Both the position numbers and the translations under genes were made by a program. This document shows, piece after piece, positions 53,701 to 64,000 of a DNA stretch of 64,000 nucleotides; the stretch's first letter is position 1; every line of letters starts with the position of its first letter. This stretch comes from Zonotrichia leucophrys gambelii (taxonomy: Eukaryota; Chordata; Aves; Passeriformes; Passerellidae), in the NCBI RefSeq assembly GCF_028769735.1, contig NC_088172.1, positions 62,651,075 to 62,715,074 on the forward strand, in the 5' to 3' direction. The notes below the pieces were generated by a model. It made no database searches, had not been told where the DNA came from, and worked only from the letters and a program-made list of their open reading frames with translations.

Positions 53701-54736
53701 TCAGTACTTTGAAGATTAAAGCAAATATACTGGAACAAGTGCCAACTTGCCCTTTAAAATGATCAACCAAAAGTAAATATTGCACACTAGCTCCTGAAGC
53801 TGTAGAGTTTTGGGCCACTCTCTAATTTTTTCTTTTCTCACTTTTCTTTGCTATTTTCCCTTCTCAGTTGCCTCCTATGGGCCAATTTCTCAAATCAAAT
53901 CTTTATCTCCAATAGCAGAAAAGATACTGCTCTCTATGTACTTTGGAAAATCTGAATGGACTTACATGACAATCAGATTTTAAGAACTACTCCTCTTCCC
54001 CACCAACTGAGATGGAATATTCAGACTCATGTACCTGCTCTTCTTTCACTACAATTCCATTGGGCCCAGACATCTAGTATACAAATATATCAATCTGTGT
54101 GCTTGTGCCAGTGTGAGTGGTGGAAAAACATTTACACTTTAAATTGAAAATAAAGTAGGATGTCAATGTCTTGGGAACAAAAGAGTTTAATGATTACAAT
54201 ATAATCTTACAACACAGGCATGCTAGAATGTTCTAAATTTGCAAAATCTAACTCCTTAATAAGGAAAGATTTTGCATGTTAAACTACTGCATTGGGACCA
54301 CCAATATCAAGAAATCGAAAAGGTTTCTGACTGTATCCACAGAGCTTTCTTTCAACTAGAAAAAAGAAGACATTGGCACCATCAGCAAATAGCTGTCACA
54401 CCTTTACAAAGTAACCTTTACCATAGTTATTAAACAAAAATAGTGTTTATAATAGAACATTGCCTTGCTCTGGTTCACCCTTGCTCATCCACCACACCCA
54501 TTTGTGATCCTACAATTAGATGTTGCCATTTGTAGGTTTTGATAGATAGATAATAGATACCTGTAGGATACACATATTTTAGCTGTTATTTTAATAATAA
54601 GGCAAGCATTTTCTGTTTGCAAAAAGAAATGTTTAAAATCACAGTTTTAGTTTTGATCATCAGATATGAATAATGTGAGTTGCTACCAAGACCTGCCTCA
54701 TAATTCAGTTACCATTTGTATCCTGTCTCCTAGGTG

Positions 54737-54760
54737 TTCTGTGATTCTGTGATTCTATAA
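54737..54760 (+). repeat. CR1 3'-terminal fragment
   Basis: A tandem ttctgtga-ttctgtga-ttctataa octamer series is the typical 3' end of avian CR1 LINEs, in sense orientation here. The body of the element upstream is too decayed for me to follow. Confidence 0.55.
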
Positions 54761-56112
54761 TATAGCTCTAAGATGCCAGCTACAGCCAAGTTTGAAATAT
54801 TTTCTTTCAATACAAGGAAAGAGGGGTATAGTGGCTGCAAATGGTATTGCCTTGGAGCTGGCATCGTTGCTTGAAACTCGTGCTGTTAAAAAGTACTTGT
54901 AGACTTTATTATAATCTATAACTTTTGAAGTCTCTGGCAGCAATTTACCTGAAAAAGGGTAAGTTCACGTCCTTAGAATGATCATCTCCTCTATCTCCTG
55001 TGTCCCAATGCATGCACATGATGCCCAGATGAGGCTGATGTGGCGAAAGGTTTGGAGTGTCCAGACTCTCAACTTTGTAAATTCCTATTTGATTTCTCTG
55101 ATTTGCAAGGGATGATAAAAGCCAATAGTGCAAGTGAAGATAATCAAAAAGAGCTTCTACTACTGTGAATCAGTTTTTCAGGGTTGCAAATTCTTCCAAT
55201 AGCAAATTGCTCACAAAATGGCCCTGTATTAGCTTCCTGGAAGATTATCTCCTATGAGACTTTTTTGAAATATCTTGATTGCTCCATCTCTTTTCTTACG
55301 GTAAAGTAAGATTGCAAATGCCCAGAGACTTTCACTAATGAGATGTTCAATAAATGGTGGGAATACATTAACAGGTTGTGATCCTTTGTGTCATTCCAGT
55401 GAATAGAAATTCTTTCAAAAGGAAAATCAACCCATAGTATTTTCTTTACTAAGATATACCAAGTATTAAGACCTTCTGTCTCACATTAGAAGAGAGAAAC
55501 AGCATCACCCTGCATCACTCACCACAGGCACTGTGCTAATGAGAAATCACAAATGCAGTGTAACTACTGAGAAAAAATTAGGATTTTTTGATCATAACTG
55601 AAATAAAATCCTTTCAGAAAATTTTGCAATAATTTAACTATTTAAAGTAGGAATGTCACTAATTTTCATTTTAGATACTATTTCACAGCTTTCCACTTTA
55701 AATTTAGAATATGAATGTGCCATGAGTTTAGGAAGCCACTTTGCAAAGCCTTACACATATTACTATTTGTACAATTAAAACATTGACATTGCTGTCAGGC
55801 AGAGTAGCTTGTAAGGAAATGGGTGTCTGTGGCTGTGTTACACCTGTGAAAAACAGAAACAAGAACCCTAATGAAACTGTTCCGAGTGTACAGTGTCTGT
55901 GAGTGTCCCCACCTGTGGGTGTGTTTGGGGGCACGCTGCGCAGGAGCTTCAAGGAGTAAAGGAGAGAGGGAATGTACAGTGGTATCTCTGGTTGTATCCT
56001 TCTGCCTTCCAGCAGCTTGCAGCCAGAGAGCTTTGTGAAAGAGAAACCACCCTCCTCTCTTTGCTTGGCAGTTCCTTTCCAGCTGTAAATTCATTGGGTT
56101 TCCTGTTATATA

Positions 56113-56196
56113 TAGAATCATGGAGTATCTCAAGTGGGAAGTGACCCATAAGGACCATCAATTCCAACTCCCTGCTCCTTGCAGGACTACTTAAAA
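56113..56196 (-). repeat. CR1 LINE 3' fragment
   Basis: It begins tagaatcatggag and continues with ggaagtgacccataaggaccatca and a ccaactccctgctcc block, the reverse complement of a CR1 3' end. It is truncated after about 85 bp, as most CR1 copies are 5'-truncated. The element therefore lies on the minus strand. Confidence 0.8.
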
Positions 56197-56440
56197 CTAA
56201 AAATACGTGAACAATAGCATTGTCAGATGATAGAACTTTTTTGAAATTATGTAAGTTTGTGATACAAGATAGGTATTTTGACTCCTATACTCGCCAAAAT
56301 AAGCACTTTCTAAGGGAAATGTTTGGTGTCAACCATGACCATGTTACATTGAATGTGAACCTCTCAGTCTTTCTGGACAAAGTTTCCTATTGTTTTAAGA
56401 AATCTCTAAATTTCACCATTCTTTTCCCTGATTTCCCTTT

Positions 56441-56490
56441 GGTTTATTTTTGGATTTTTTTTTGTTTGTTTTTTTTTGTTTGTTTGTTTT
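56441..56490 (+). repeat. T/G-rich (TTTG) tract
   Basis: T runs are broken by repeated gttt units, again with T on the plus strand. Translation gives only Phe, Leu, Cys and Val. Confidence 0.85.
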
Positions 56491-58082
56491 AAGCTGCAGT
56501 GTGCCCAAATGAGAAGCAAACCTTGCTTCATCCTCCTAGGATACAGAAACCTCTGGCAGAGAAGCCAAGGCAGAAATGCCTAAAAGAAAGTGAGCAGCAA
56601 ACAGTCTCCTTGAAGCACAGGGATGGAACTGCTATACTTCAATTTAAATACTGATCTCAAGATCCTGAAAAGTATCACCTGCTTTACTTAAACACAGCAC
56701 AGACAAAGGTTCAGGCTTAAGAGAGGACTTGGGGGAAGTTAGCACCCCTTGGGTCCAACTCCAAGTCCTTTGGTGAGGAGCACTACACAGTGGCTGACAT
56801 TTGAGCCAGAACCTGCCCCCCAAAAGGAGCCCAGGTTCTGTATAGTAACCAACAGGTTACAGAGGCATGTCTCACCAAGGCCATTTAGGACATCTGCAGA
56901 ACTTCCTGACTAAAAGAGAAATTTTGTCTCATCAAAATTGACTGGCTTATTTATTGCAACATTGAGATTTTTCTAACCTACACTTCTGTTTTCTTCTTTT
57001 GAAGCAATGTACCATGAACAGATAACTACTATAGATCAATTGAAATTATTATTTATAGGCTAGAGTTCTACTTCTTCCAAATCAAATCTCAAACCTTCCT
57101 GCTTTCAAATGTCTTTTTAATTTGCTATGAACAAAGGAGAGGAAATCTATCATTGAGGAATGAGGCTTGGGCTTACATTTGATCATTTTCCTTTAATATT
57201 GTAGACTAACACAAAGAAATCTTTATATCACTGAGCATTTCAGATAAGAGCTGACAGTATCTACTTGTGTATGTCAACAGAGGCATTGGTAGACTTTATT
57301 CTGCCGACAAAAAAAAAAAAATCAGGCTGATTCTTCTCCTTCAGCTACGTAATACAAGCTGTCAAGAAGTAACTGGAAATATTTATTTTTAAAAGCCTTT
57401 GTTCCTGTGAAATGAATCCATGCCATTTACACTTCTGGTCTTTACTTGTATTTAGAAAAAGCTGAGCTCCACCAGATTATCATCAGCAAACTTCTCATTT
57501 TCATTACCTTTTCCTGTTCCTGGTAAATAGGAATGCTCCAGGCCAGAGTGCCTCCAGTGCAATCCCAGGAACAAGGCCTGGGTGTGAGGGATATTTGCTG
57601 CCAGGGCTCACCAGCTGTGCCCACGGAGGTGCTGTGCCTCCCCAGCACACAGTCTCAGCACTGAGCCTTCTGGGTGCTCACCACCCACTCCAAAAGGGTG
57701 ACAAAATGCCAAATGCTTGGACCTCTGTCCAGCTGCTTTACTGAGCAGCTGTGCCCGTGGTGCTCAGTGCAGCTTGGCTCATTGGCACTGATTTATTAAG
57801 CCACATTAATAGGCTTCTCTTGTTGCCCTCCCCTTACCACACCTGCTAGCCCAAACCAGGGCAAAATGGGAATTCAGCCCTTTGTAGAGACAATCTTTTC
57901 TGTTGTTTTCCATTCTGGTAGTCTCTTTTTTTGAGAAGTTCTGATTGCTGACGTTTTATTTAGGATTGAAAAAAATCTGAAAATTAAGCCTACCATTACT
58001 ACTTTTTGAGTTTTGTTATTTAATAACCACATGTCTTCTTGTAGAACAGAGGCTGCAGATTGAAATGAATGCCACATGAAAC

Positions 58083-58159
58083 TTTTGGTGATATTATGTT
58101 TACTCTTTGATACTACATGCTCTAGGTAGTATCAAAGAGTAAACATAATATCACCAAAA
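58083..58159. repeat. Perfect inverted repeat, 34-bp arms
   Basis: The left arm (58083-58116) and right arm (58126-58159) are exact reverse complements with a 9-nt spacer. No mismatch is present, which means it is young or preserved. It lies about 230 bp before a CR1 fragment but is not part of it. Confidence 0.95.
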
Positions 58160-58387
58160 CTGTCCTACACTGATCATTGCTGTGATTAGCATACACAATA
58201 TATTCATTTAACTGGGTGGTTACTACAACCAACAGTAAAATTAGACAGTTACTAACAGCATAAAGTGTTAAATAATTGGAATACTTCCCTCATTTGTTAG
58301 CTAAATAAGAAAAACAACTTGTGAATATGTATTTTTGCTCTATACTCAACATGACAGTGTCAAAGACACTTTCAACTATTGATACTA

Positions 58388-58500
58388 TAGAATCATAGGA
58401 TGGTTTCAGTTGAAAGGGACCTTCAAGATTACCTAGCTATACAATCCCCCCTGCCCAAAGACAAGATGATTCATTTCACCAGGAATTTCCTAGTGAAGTG
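58388..58500 (-). repeat. CR1 LINE 3' fragment
   Basis: It begins tagaatcataggatggttt followed by a gaaagggaccttcaagat block, the hallmark of the CR1 3' end in reverse orientation. Similarity fades beyond about 58480. The downstream limit is approximate. Confidence 0.75.
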
Positions 58501-59196
58501 TTTTAATAAATACACATATATTCACCCAGGTTTCATTTTCACATATTTAGAAAGAGTAAAATGAATTTTTTGAAAAATTGAAAAGCAGAAATACTGTCAC
58601 ATTTCGAAGTAGTTTGAAAATAAAGGCTTGCAACTATTCAGTTATGAATCACTGCCAAACCCATATCCTCCTCATCAAGTAGAGCTAAGCCAAACTTTCT
58701 AGCATATGTCACTCAGCTGACATCTGCAGGACAAATGTTCTCCTAGGAACTGAGGCCTGGATCATAAAACTAAAAGGACCACAGAAGGCGCTTATACACC
58801 AGTTTGGTACCACTACCACCTTCAAAACTGCTGCTTCCCAAAACTGCTGTCCCTGGACCCTGAGCTGAGCCCAAGGCATCCTCAGGACCCGTGTCACCTG
58901 AGAGCAAATTAGCTGCTCAGAGATCCAACGTGGGCTAAAATTTACAACTTCCCAGGACCCAAGATTATTTCTTGACTCAAGTGTCTCCACTTTCCAGCTG
59001 TGAGACATTCTCAGAGTGCTGATGGATTTTTGGACGGAGATGGAAAGACATGGAGACACCCACAAGTTTTGACTTTGAGAATACCACAAAATGGAAATGG
59101 TTTTGAGTACCTTAGAGATTGCCTGTGTGGTGGCTCTGACAGAAAATTGGTTAAGCAATGCACTAGCACTGAGCTGGGAGGTTTCTGCAGCTCCTT

Positions 59197-59237
59197 ATAT
59201 AACTTCTCTCTTTCAGATATAATTTCTCTCTTTCCAG
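59197..59237 (+). repeat. Duplicated pyrimidine unit ending in CAG
   Basis: Two near-identical 20/21-bp units (atataa, a cttctctctt-type run, then cag) lie in tandem. Each looks like a splice acceptor with a T-rich tract and AG. No exon is recognised downstream. Confidence 0.8.
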
Positions 59238-62200
59238 ATTATGAAGTATTGTGCAAACTAGAGATGTTTTAAAGGAAGAATAGTGAATACCAGCTGACTC
59301 CAACTCTTCTGCATCAGTGATCAGCTTTCAAACTTCCTTGGGGGGTGCCATACAGCATTTATATGCAAGCTTTTATTTGAAACTCATATAAAACTTGACT
59401 GATACAATTATCTGACATGGACTCATTGACATATGAAGGAACCACAAACTAAAAGTAAGACCAAAATTTTTAGTTTAGGTTAGTAGCTGGACCCTGATCT
59501 TTCCCAACAGTAAGCTGGAGGTGTTATTCCCTGGCAGGCATTGGCATCACATGACAAGAAGTGTTGCTTTTAACCACTGTGATATCAGCATTGTGTGACA
59601 CCACAGCAGGCAGTGCAGGAAGTTCTGGGACTAAAAAATTATGGACAAATAAAGTCTAATCTTATGAAGGCAATCATTCATAGCTAAATAATCTTGTTAA
59701 AAAGATACAGTGAAACTCACAGCTCCACACTTTAGTGCCATGGCACTTGTGTGAAAAAATTTTGAATGTGTTTGCAGCAGTTATTGTTTTATCATGTTTT
59801 CTTCTGCTAAAGTTCCAGCCTTGGATAATGGATCACATTTTAAGGTTTTTCAATAAAAATGCTTATAGATCATGACACTGTCAAAAGAAAATCTGAACTA
59901 ACCATCTAAGTACAATTTTGTGTCCTTAGAAACCAGGCTTGAAAAACACACTGACATTTATGTTTGGGACCATAAGAAGAAACGAGCATATTGTGTTTTG
60001 TGAAATAATGCCTTGGCTGTGAAGAGCAACTCACATCTTTTGAGTGCTTGTGGCTGATGATAGGATTCCAAGTTCTAATAAGTGGAGAAGCATTTGTGAA
60101 CACATTGAAAAAAAAATACTGGACACCTCCTCAGCCCAAATGCTGTATGTGCATGGTGTATTTTATGACATCCAAGGCAAACAGTGACCAGTTGTGCTTT
60201 TATAAACGTTTTCATGCCTATGAAAATGAAAGAGCAATGAAAGAATGAGAAACACTTCAGAAAATCTTCTGTAAATTCAATAGAACATCTTGTTCCATTA
60301 CATTTGTAACCAATGAGATGTGAAATCACCAGACCCAAGTCAGCAATAAAGTAAGTTTGACTTCAACTTACAGATTTTTTAAGTGCCTATCACAACTTGA
60401 AGATATTGAGATAAAGAGTCCTTGAGATAAACTTCTTGAGACTGGCAATAGTTAAAACCATGGCTTTTAACTTGAAACTGCTGTATATTTTAATAGACGC
60501 TAGAAATTTGATCACATACTGGATAGCCCCGTGAGGCAGCAGGCAAAGGAGAATGAAAGTAATGCCACGGGCCCAATGATCATACATTTTACACACAGGG
60601 CAAAGCAACCAAGAGGGAAACAGGAGATGGATGATACAGATCAAGCCCATCTCAGCAAGTTAGTCAACACCACAGATGCTCTTCAGGCTCTATATTTTCA
60701 CATTTTTGTAAACAGGGTGGGGAAGGATTTAGTGTTTGCATTGTGTTTGTTCAGGTTTTCAGAGCAAAAATTGCAGAGCCTGTGATCAGCTAAGCCGCAC
60801 CGCTGAGGTTGATTCCTATTAATTTTACAGTAAATATGCCCTTATAAATTCCTGAAAACATAGATGTGGAAACAAGAATACTCTCTGTGGGCATATTAAG
60901 AGCACCACAAAAAAACCCATTAACTCGGAATATGAATTAGACATTGTAAAATTAATTCCTACAGTGCCACCTTGTGTTCAGATACATTTTCTAATCCTTT
61001 CAAGCCATCAACCATTTATTTGTGCCAATGAAGCCTTCCAGCCCTGGGAACTGATTCACCCCAAGACTAGTTTAACATCTCCCTAAACACTGGAGATATG
61101 CTTTTCATATGTTTTATCATTAAACTCCTTCCAGAGACCTCAGTTCAAAACCCAGATTCTTCTAGAGCTGGGATATTCCTGAAGCCCCTGCAGTACCCGG
61201 CAGTTAGAGCTTTCCCTGATAAACTGGGAAACAGGAAAACTCCCTGGAGAATGAATGAAATTGCTGCGTTTTGGAACTTTCAAGCAAAAGTTTTTGCAAA
61301 AAAACATTCACGCAAATGACATTAACCCGACCACAATGGGCCACAAAGATCTATATACAAGCATAGGTCCAGATTTCATCTCTCTCCACACAGAGGAGTT
61401 TTTTTTTAATTTACCAGCAACTCACTTCTAACAGCAAAAAACTGGTGAAAAAACTCAAGCAGTCATTCTACATGCAGTATATCACTAAAGTAGGTCACTT
61501 CTATTCTGTAAGAGAAAACTTGCAGAATTCCAGAGTTGCACAGTGAGGAAAGTGTATGCAATAATTATCAAAACCCCCTAAAATTTCTCCCAAAACTAGT
61601 AGCACAGGTGAAGGAATTCTGCTGAAGTTCAGCACATTATGTTCATTTCAACAGTATCACAAGAAACTAGATGCTATACTCAAACCCCCAAAGCATCAGG
61701 TTTATTTGTTTATAAATGTAAGTTTTTTACATCTAGACATACTTTTAAAGAAGTTTAATGACCACAGTTCAAGGATTTCCTGGTTATATAAGGTTTCCAG
61801 ACACAGACACCAATGGGGCATGTAAACCCAGAATTTATGTATAGGAGATACATCTGCACCTACTGTGCAGATTTGAGGAATTTAGGGTGCACACAGGAGT
61901 TTAGCTGGACATGGGGCTCTGTTTCATCCCTTGTGGTGTGAATGTCAAGCATGCAGCACCACTCGGTGCTAGCCTAGGATCAGAAAAGCTGAACTGGTTC
62001 AGTTCCCTGCACTGCTGCACGCTTCCAACAGAGCGCCGGGAGGCAGAGCTGCTCCTGCACAGCTTTGGGAGGCTGCTCCAGAGAAGGGACCCAGCAAGAG
62101 CAATCCCTTCCAGGGTGCTGAAGCCATACAGGCACTGTCGTGGGGAATGAATCATGGAACATGATGCAGATGAGATTTCTAAACCTCCTATTTTACCCAA

Positions 62201-62644
62201 CTCACAAGCACCTTCCCTGCCACTGACCTTCCGAAACAGCAAACCCTGAAACACCTCCCAAAGCCTGGCAGCATCCTCTGTGACACTGCTGATCTCACCG
62301 AGGCCTGCTGTGCTTTAGTGAGAATGAGGAAGGACAGGGAGCAACCAGGAGGTCCCAGGTAGCTTGAGGCAGGAGGAGCTATGGAGGGGCTGTCCCAGGA
62401 GATGGCAGCACGACGCAGGATCGTGAGCAGCACCAGCACCAGCCACACTTGAGCTGTAACCAGGCACACGAACAGTGTTGCTGGACACTGCTGAGTGCTG
62501 ACCTGCTGCTGTGTGTCAGCACTTCTGGGCCCACACACTGTCCTCACTTCAGTGACAAGTCTGTCCAGTGCCATTTCATGCCACAAATACTTAAGTCATG
62601 AATTCCAAGATATGAAAATCCACTTTCAATAAAGACTAATGGAA

Positions 62645-62830
62645 GGGCTGAGGTAGGATGGGAGCTCTAGAAATCATCTAGTCCAAGCCCTGCTCAAGCA
62701 GGGTCAGCCAGAGCCAGTTTCCTAGGACCATATCCACGTATCTTGAATATCTCCAGGGCTGGAGGCTCCACAACCTCTCTGGGCAACTGTGTCAGTGTTC
62801 ACCATAAAGGCCCAGCGTGGTTCTCCAGGA
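62645..62830 (-). repeat. CR1 LINE fragment
   Basis: The blocks atcatctagtccaagccctg, ctcaagcagggtcagccaga and ctccacaacctctctgggca are characteristic of avian CR1 read in reverse. The terminal octamers are missing at the left end. Limits are approximate. Confidence 0.8.
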
Positions 62831-64000
62831 CCTTTAACCACCTCTGCCAGAGTGGAGGGAGCATTACCAGACCAAGCAGCTGAGACAATACTTGACAGTC
62901 CCAGCTCCCCTCCACTCTAGAGAGCAACTTACCTTTTGAGTTTTGAGAGGACTTTAAATATTTGAAGTGTAAATGTGTGGGCCTTTCCTTCAACAAATGC
63001 CACAGTTTTAAAGAACTGTGAGATTCAATAAAACACAGTTCAAAAAGCAAGGTGAGAAAGAGAGCAGATGCAAGACAAAAGACTTTGACATTTCAGCTAA
63101 TTTGAGCCTGTGTTGAGCAGACTCCCATTGCAACTGGTAGAATTCCATTAATATGGGCTTATCTGGATTTGAACTAAACATTTGTACACCGTGACTGCTC
63201 CTTAGACAAAGCCATCCAAAGGCTCCCAAACTCTTTGCAAGCTGGCTGCCTCCTCCTCTCTCCCTAACTTCAGACTGTGGCTACAAAATCAGCTTCATTC
63301 CTGAAGTAGGAAAAGTCTCCTGACATGTGTCCTCTACACATTCTGTCATTCTAAAGACCTCGTTGTCCCAAGCTTCAGGATGTTCTGACCAGGCCATGGT
63401 CGAAAGAGGGAGCACAAGTCCCTCTGCTTTTATTCTCAGGGCTCCATCACCAGCAAAGATGCTCACTTTATTTACTTCTACTTTTTTTTTTTTTTTTAAC
63501 ATGGCATTTTCAGTTCTAAATAATTTATGGAAGCTGTTTGGAAATTCAGAACACTCCTCATCACACAATGCATGAAATCTGAAGATAAATGGATGGTGAT
63601 TTAGGGCCTGAGAAATAAGAGTTCAAAATCAGGCAGGATTTATAGTTACTTCAGAAACACAAAAAAAAAATTCCCCAGACCTGAAGTTATGACTTTCCTT
63701 GATCAAAACAAATTCTCGTTCACAGTGTACATATATGTATATACATGTATTGCATCTATAGGTATTCATGCATGAATATGTGTTTTTTACTACATCTAAA
63801 ATGAGAGTGAACATTTCTATCCCTTTACAAAGAAGGAAGGAAATCTCTCTTTAGCAGGTGGGGACAATAAAACACCAAAGACACTGCAGGGATCTTGGCC
63901 AGACTGCATCAGTGACAGGGCTGGCAGGACAAGCTTGGGGCTTTAAGCTCAGGGCTGGATGCAGACCCCTGTGCCTCAGCTGAACATGGTCACAGTTTAC

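Larger units (their letters stand above)
46104..54736. other. Upstream DNA with MIR relic and short tandem repeats
   Basis: This block contains a MIR-like relic (47001-47102) and a triplicated decamer (47761-47790). GC-richer patches at about 49880-50200 and 52900-53280 give short open frames on both strands that match no protein I know. The rest is AT-rich and featureless to me. Confidence 0.6.
54761..64000. other. Upstream DNA with CR1 relics, no gene seen
   Basis: This end of the window has the highest density of CR1 fragments (56113, 58388, 62645), a perfect 34-bp-arm hairpin (58083-58159), a duplicated acceptor-like pyrimidine unit (59197-59237), homopolymer runs (13 A at 57309, 16 T at 63482) and a GC-richer patch (about 61900-62530). 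No exon is supported. Confidence 0.6.

Noticed and set aside
58709..59158. 149-codon minus-strand frame
   Set aside because: It has no recognisable domain, an ordinary composition for a chance frame and no splice or promoter context.
1..64000. CRISPR arrays, tRNA/rRNA genes, operons or an intact endogenous retrovirus
   Set aside because: No regular spaced repeats, no cloverleaf-type sequence and no paired long terminal repeats with gag/pol-type frames were seen on reading both strands.
22491..64000. Exons of the neighbouring potassium-channel gene KCNK1, expected upstream of SLC35F3 in vertebrates
   Set aside because: None of the open frames shows the channel's pore or membrane signature. 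If synteny holds, KCNK1 lies beyond base 64000.

Overview
This is vertebrate, very probably avian, genomic DNA. It is AT-rich and gene-poor, and carries several relics that read like the 3' end of the bird/reptile CR1 LINE, plus very old MIR-like SINE fragments. I see no operons, CRISPR arrays, tRNA or rRNA genes, and no bacterial or phage-like coding organisation. The species cannot be fixed from this window.

The only protein-coding gene I can support is the 5' part of a drug/metabolite-transporter family gene on the minus strand, recognised as SLC35F3 (a solute carrier reported as a thiamine-transporter candidate). Coding exon 1 (21910-21985) lies in a strong CpG island (about 21600-22490). 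Coding exon 2 (6509-6833) follows after a 15.1-kb intron. Splice sites and reading phase join cleanly and give about the first 134 residues, including the first two predicted membrane segments. The remaining exons must lie beyond base 1.

Layout: 1-6508 is partial intron 2; 6834-21909 is intron 1; about 21600-22490 is the promoter/CpG island and 5'UTR; 22491-64000 is upstream DNA with no gene I recognise. The upstream part could be intergenic or intron of a longer isoform. It holds CR1 remnants, a MIR remnant, a trinucleotide microsatellite, T/G-rich tracts and patches of higher GC.

The most unusual items are two perfect fold-back inverted repeats (34-bp arms at 58083-58159, 22-bp arms at 2650-2708), which look like young local template-switch products, and an ATG-TAG 'start-stop' element 41 nt upstream of the SLC35F3 start codon. 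I found no convincing undescribed multi-gene system.
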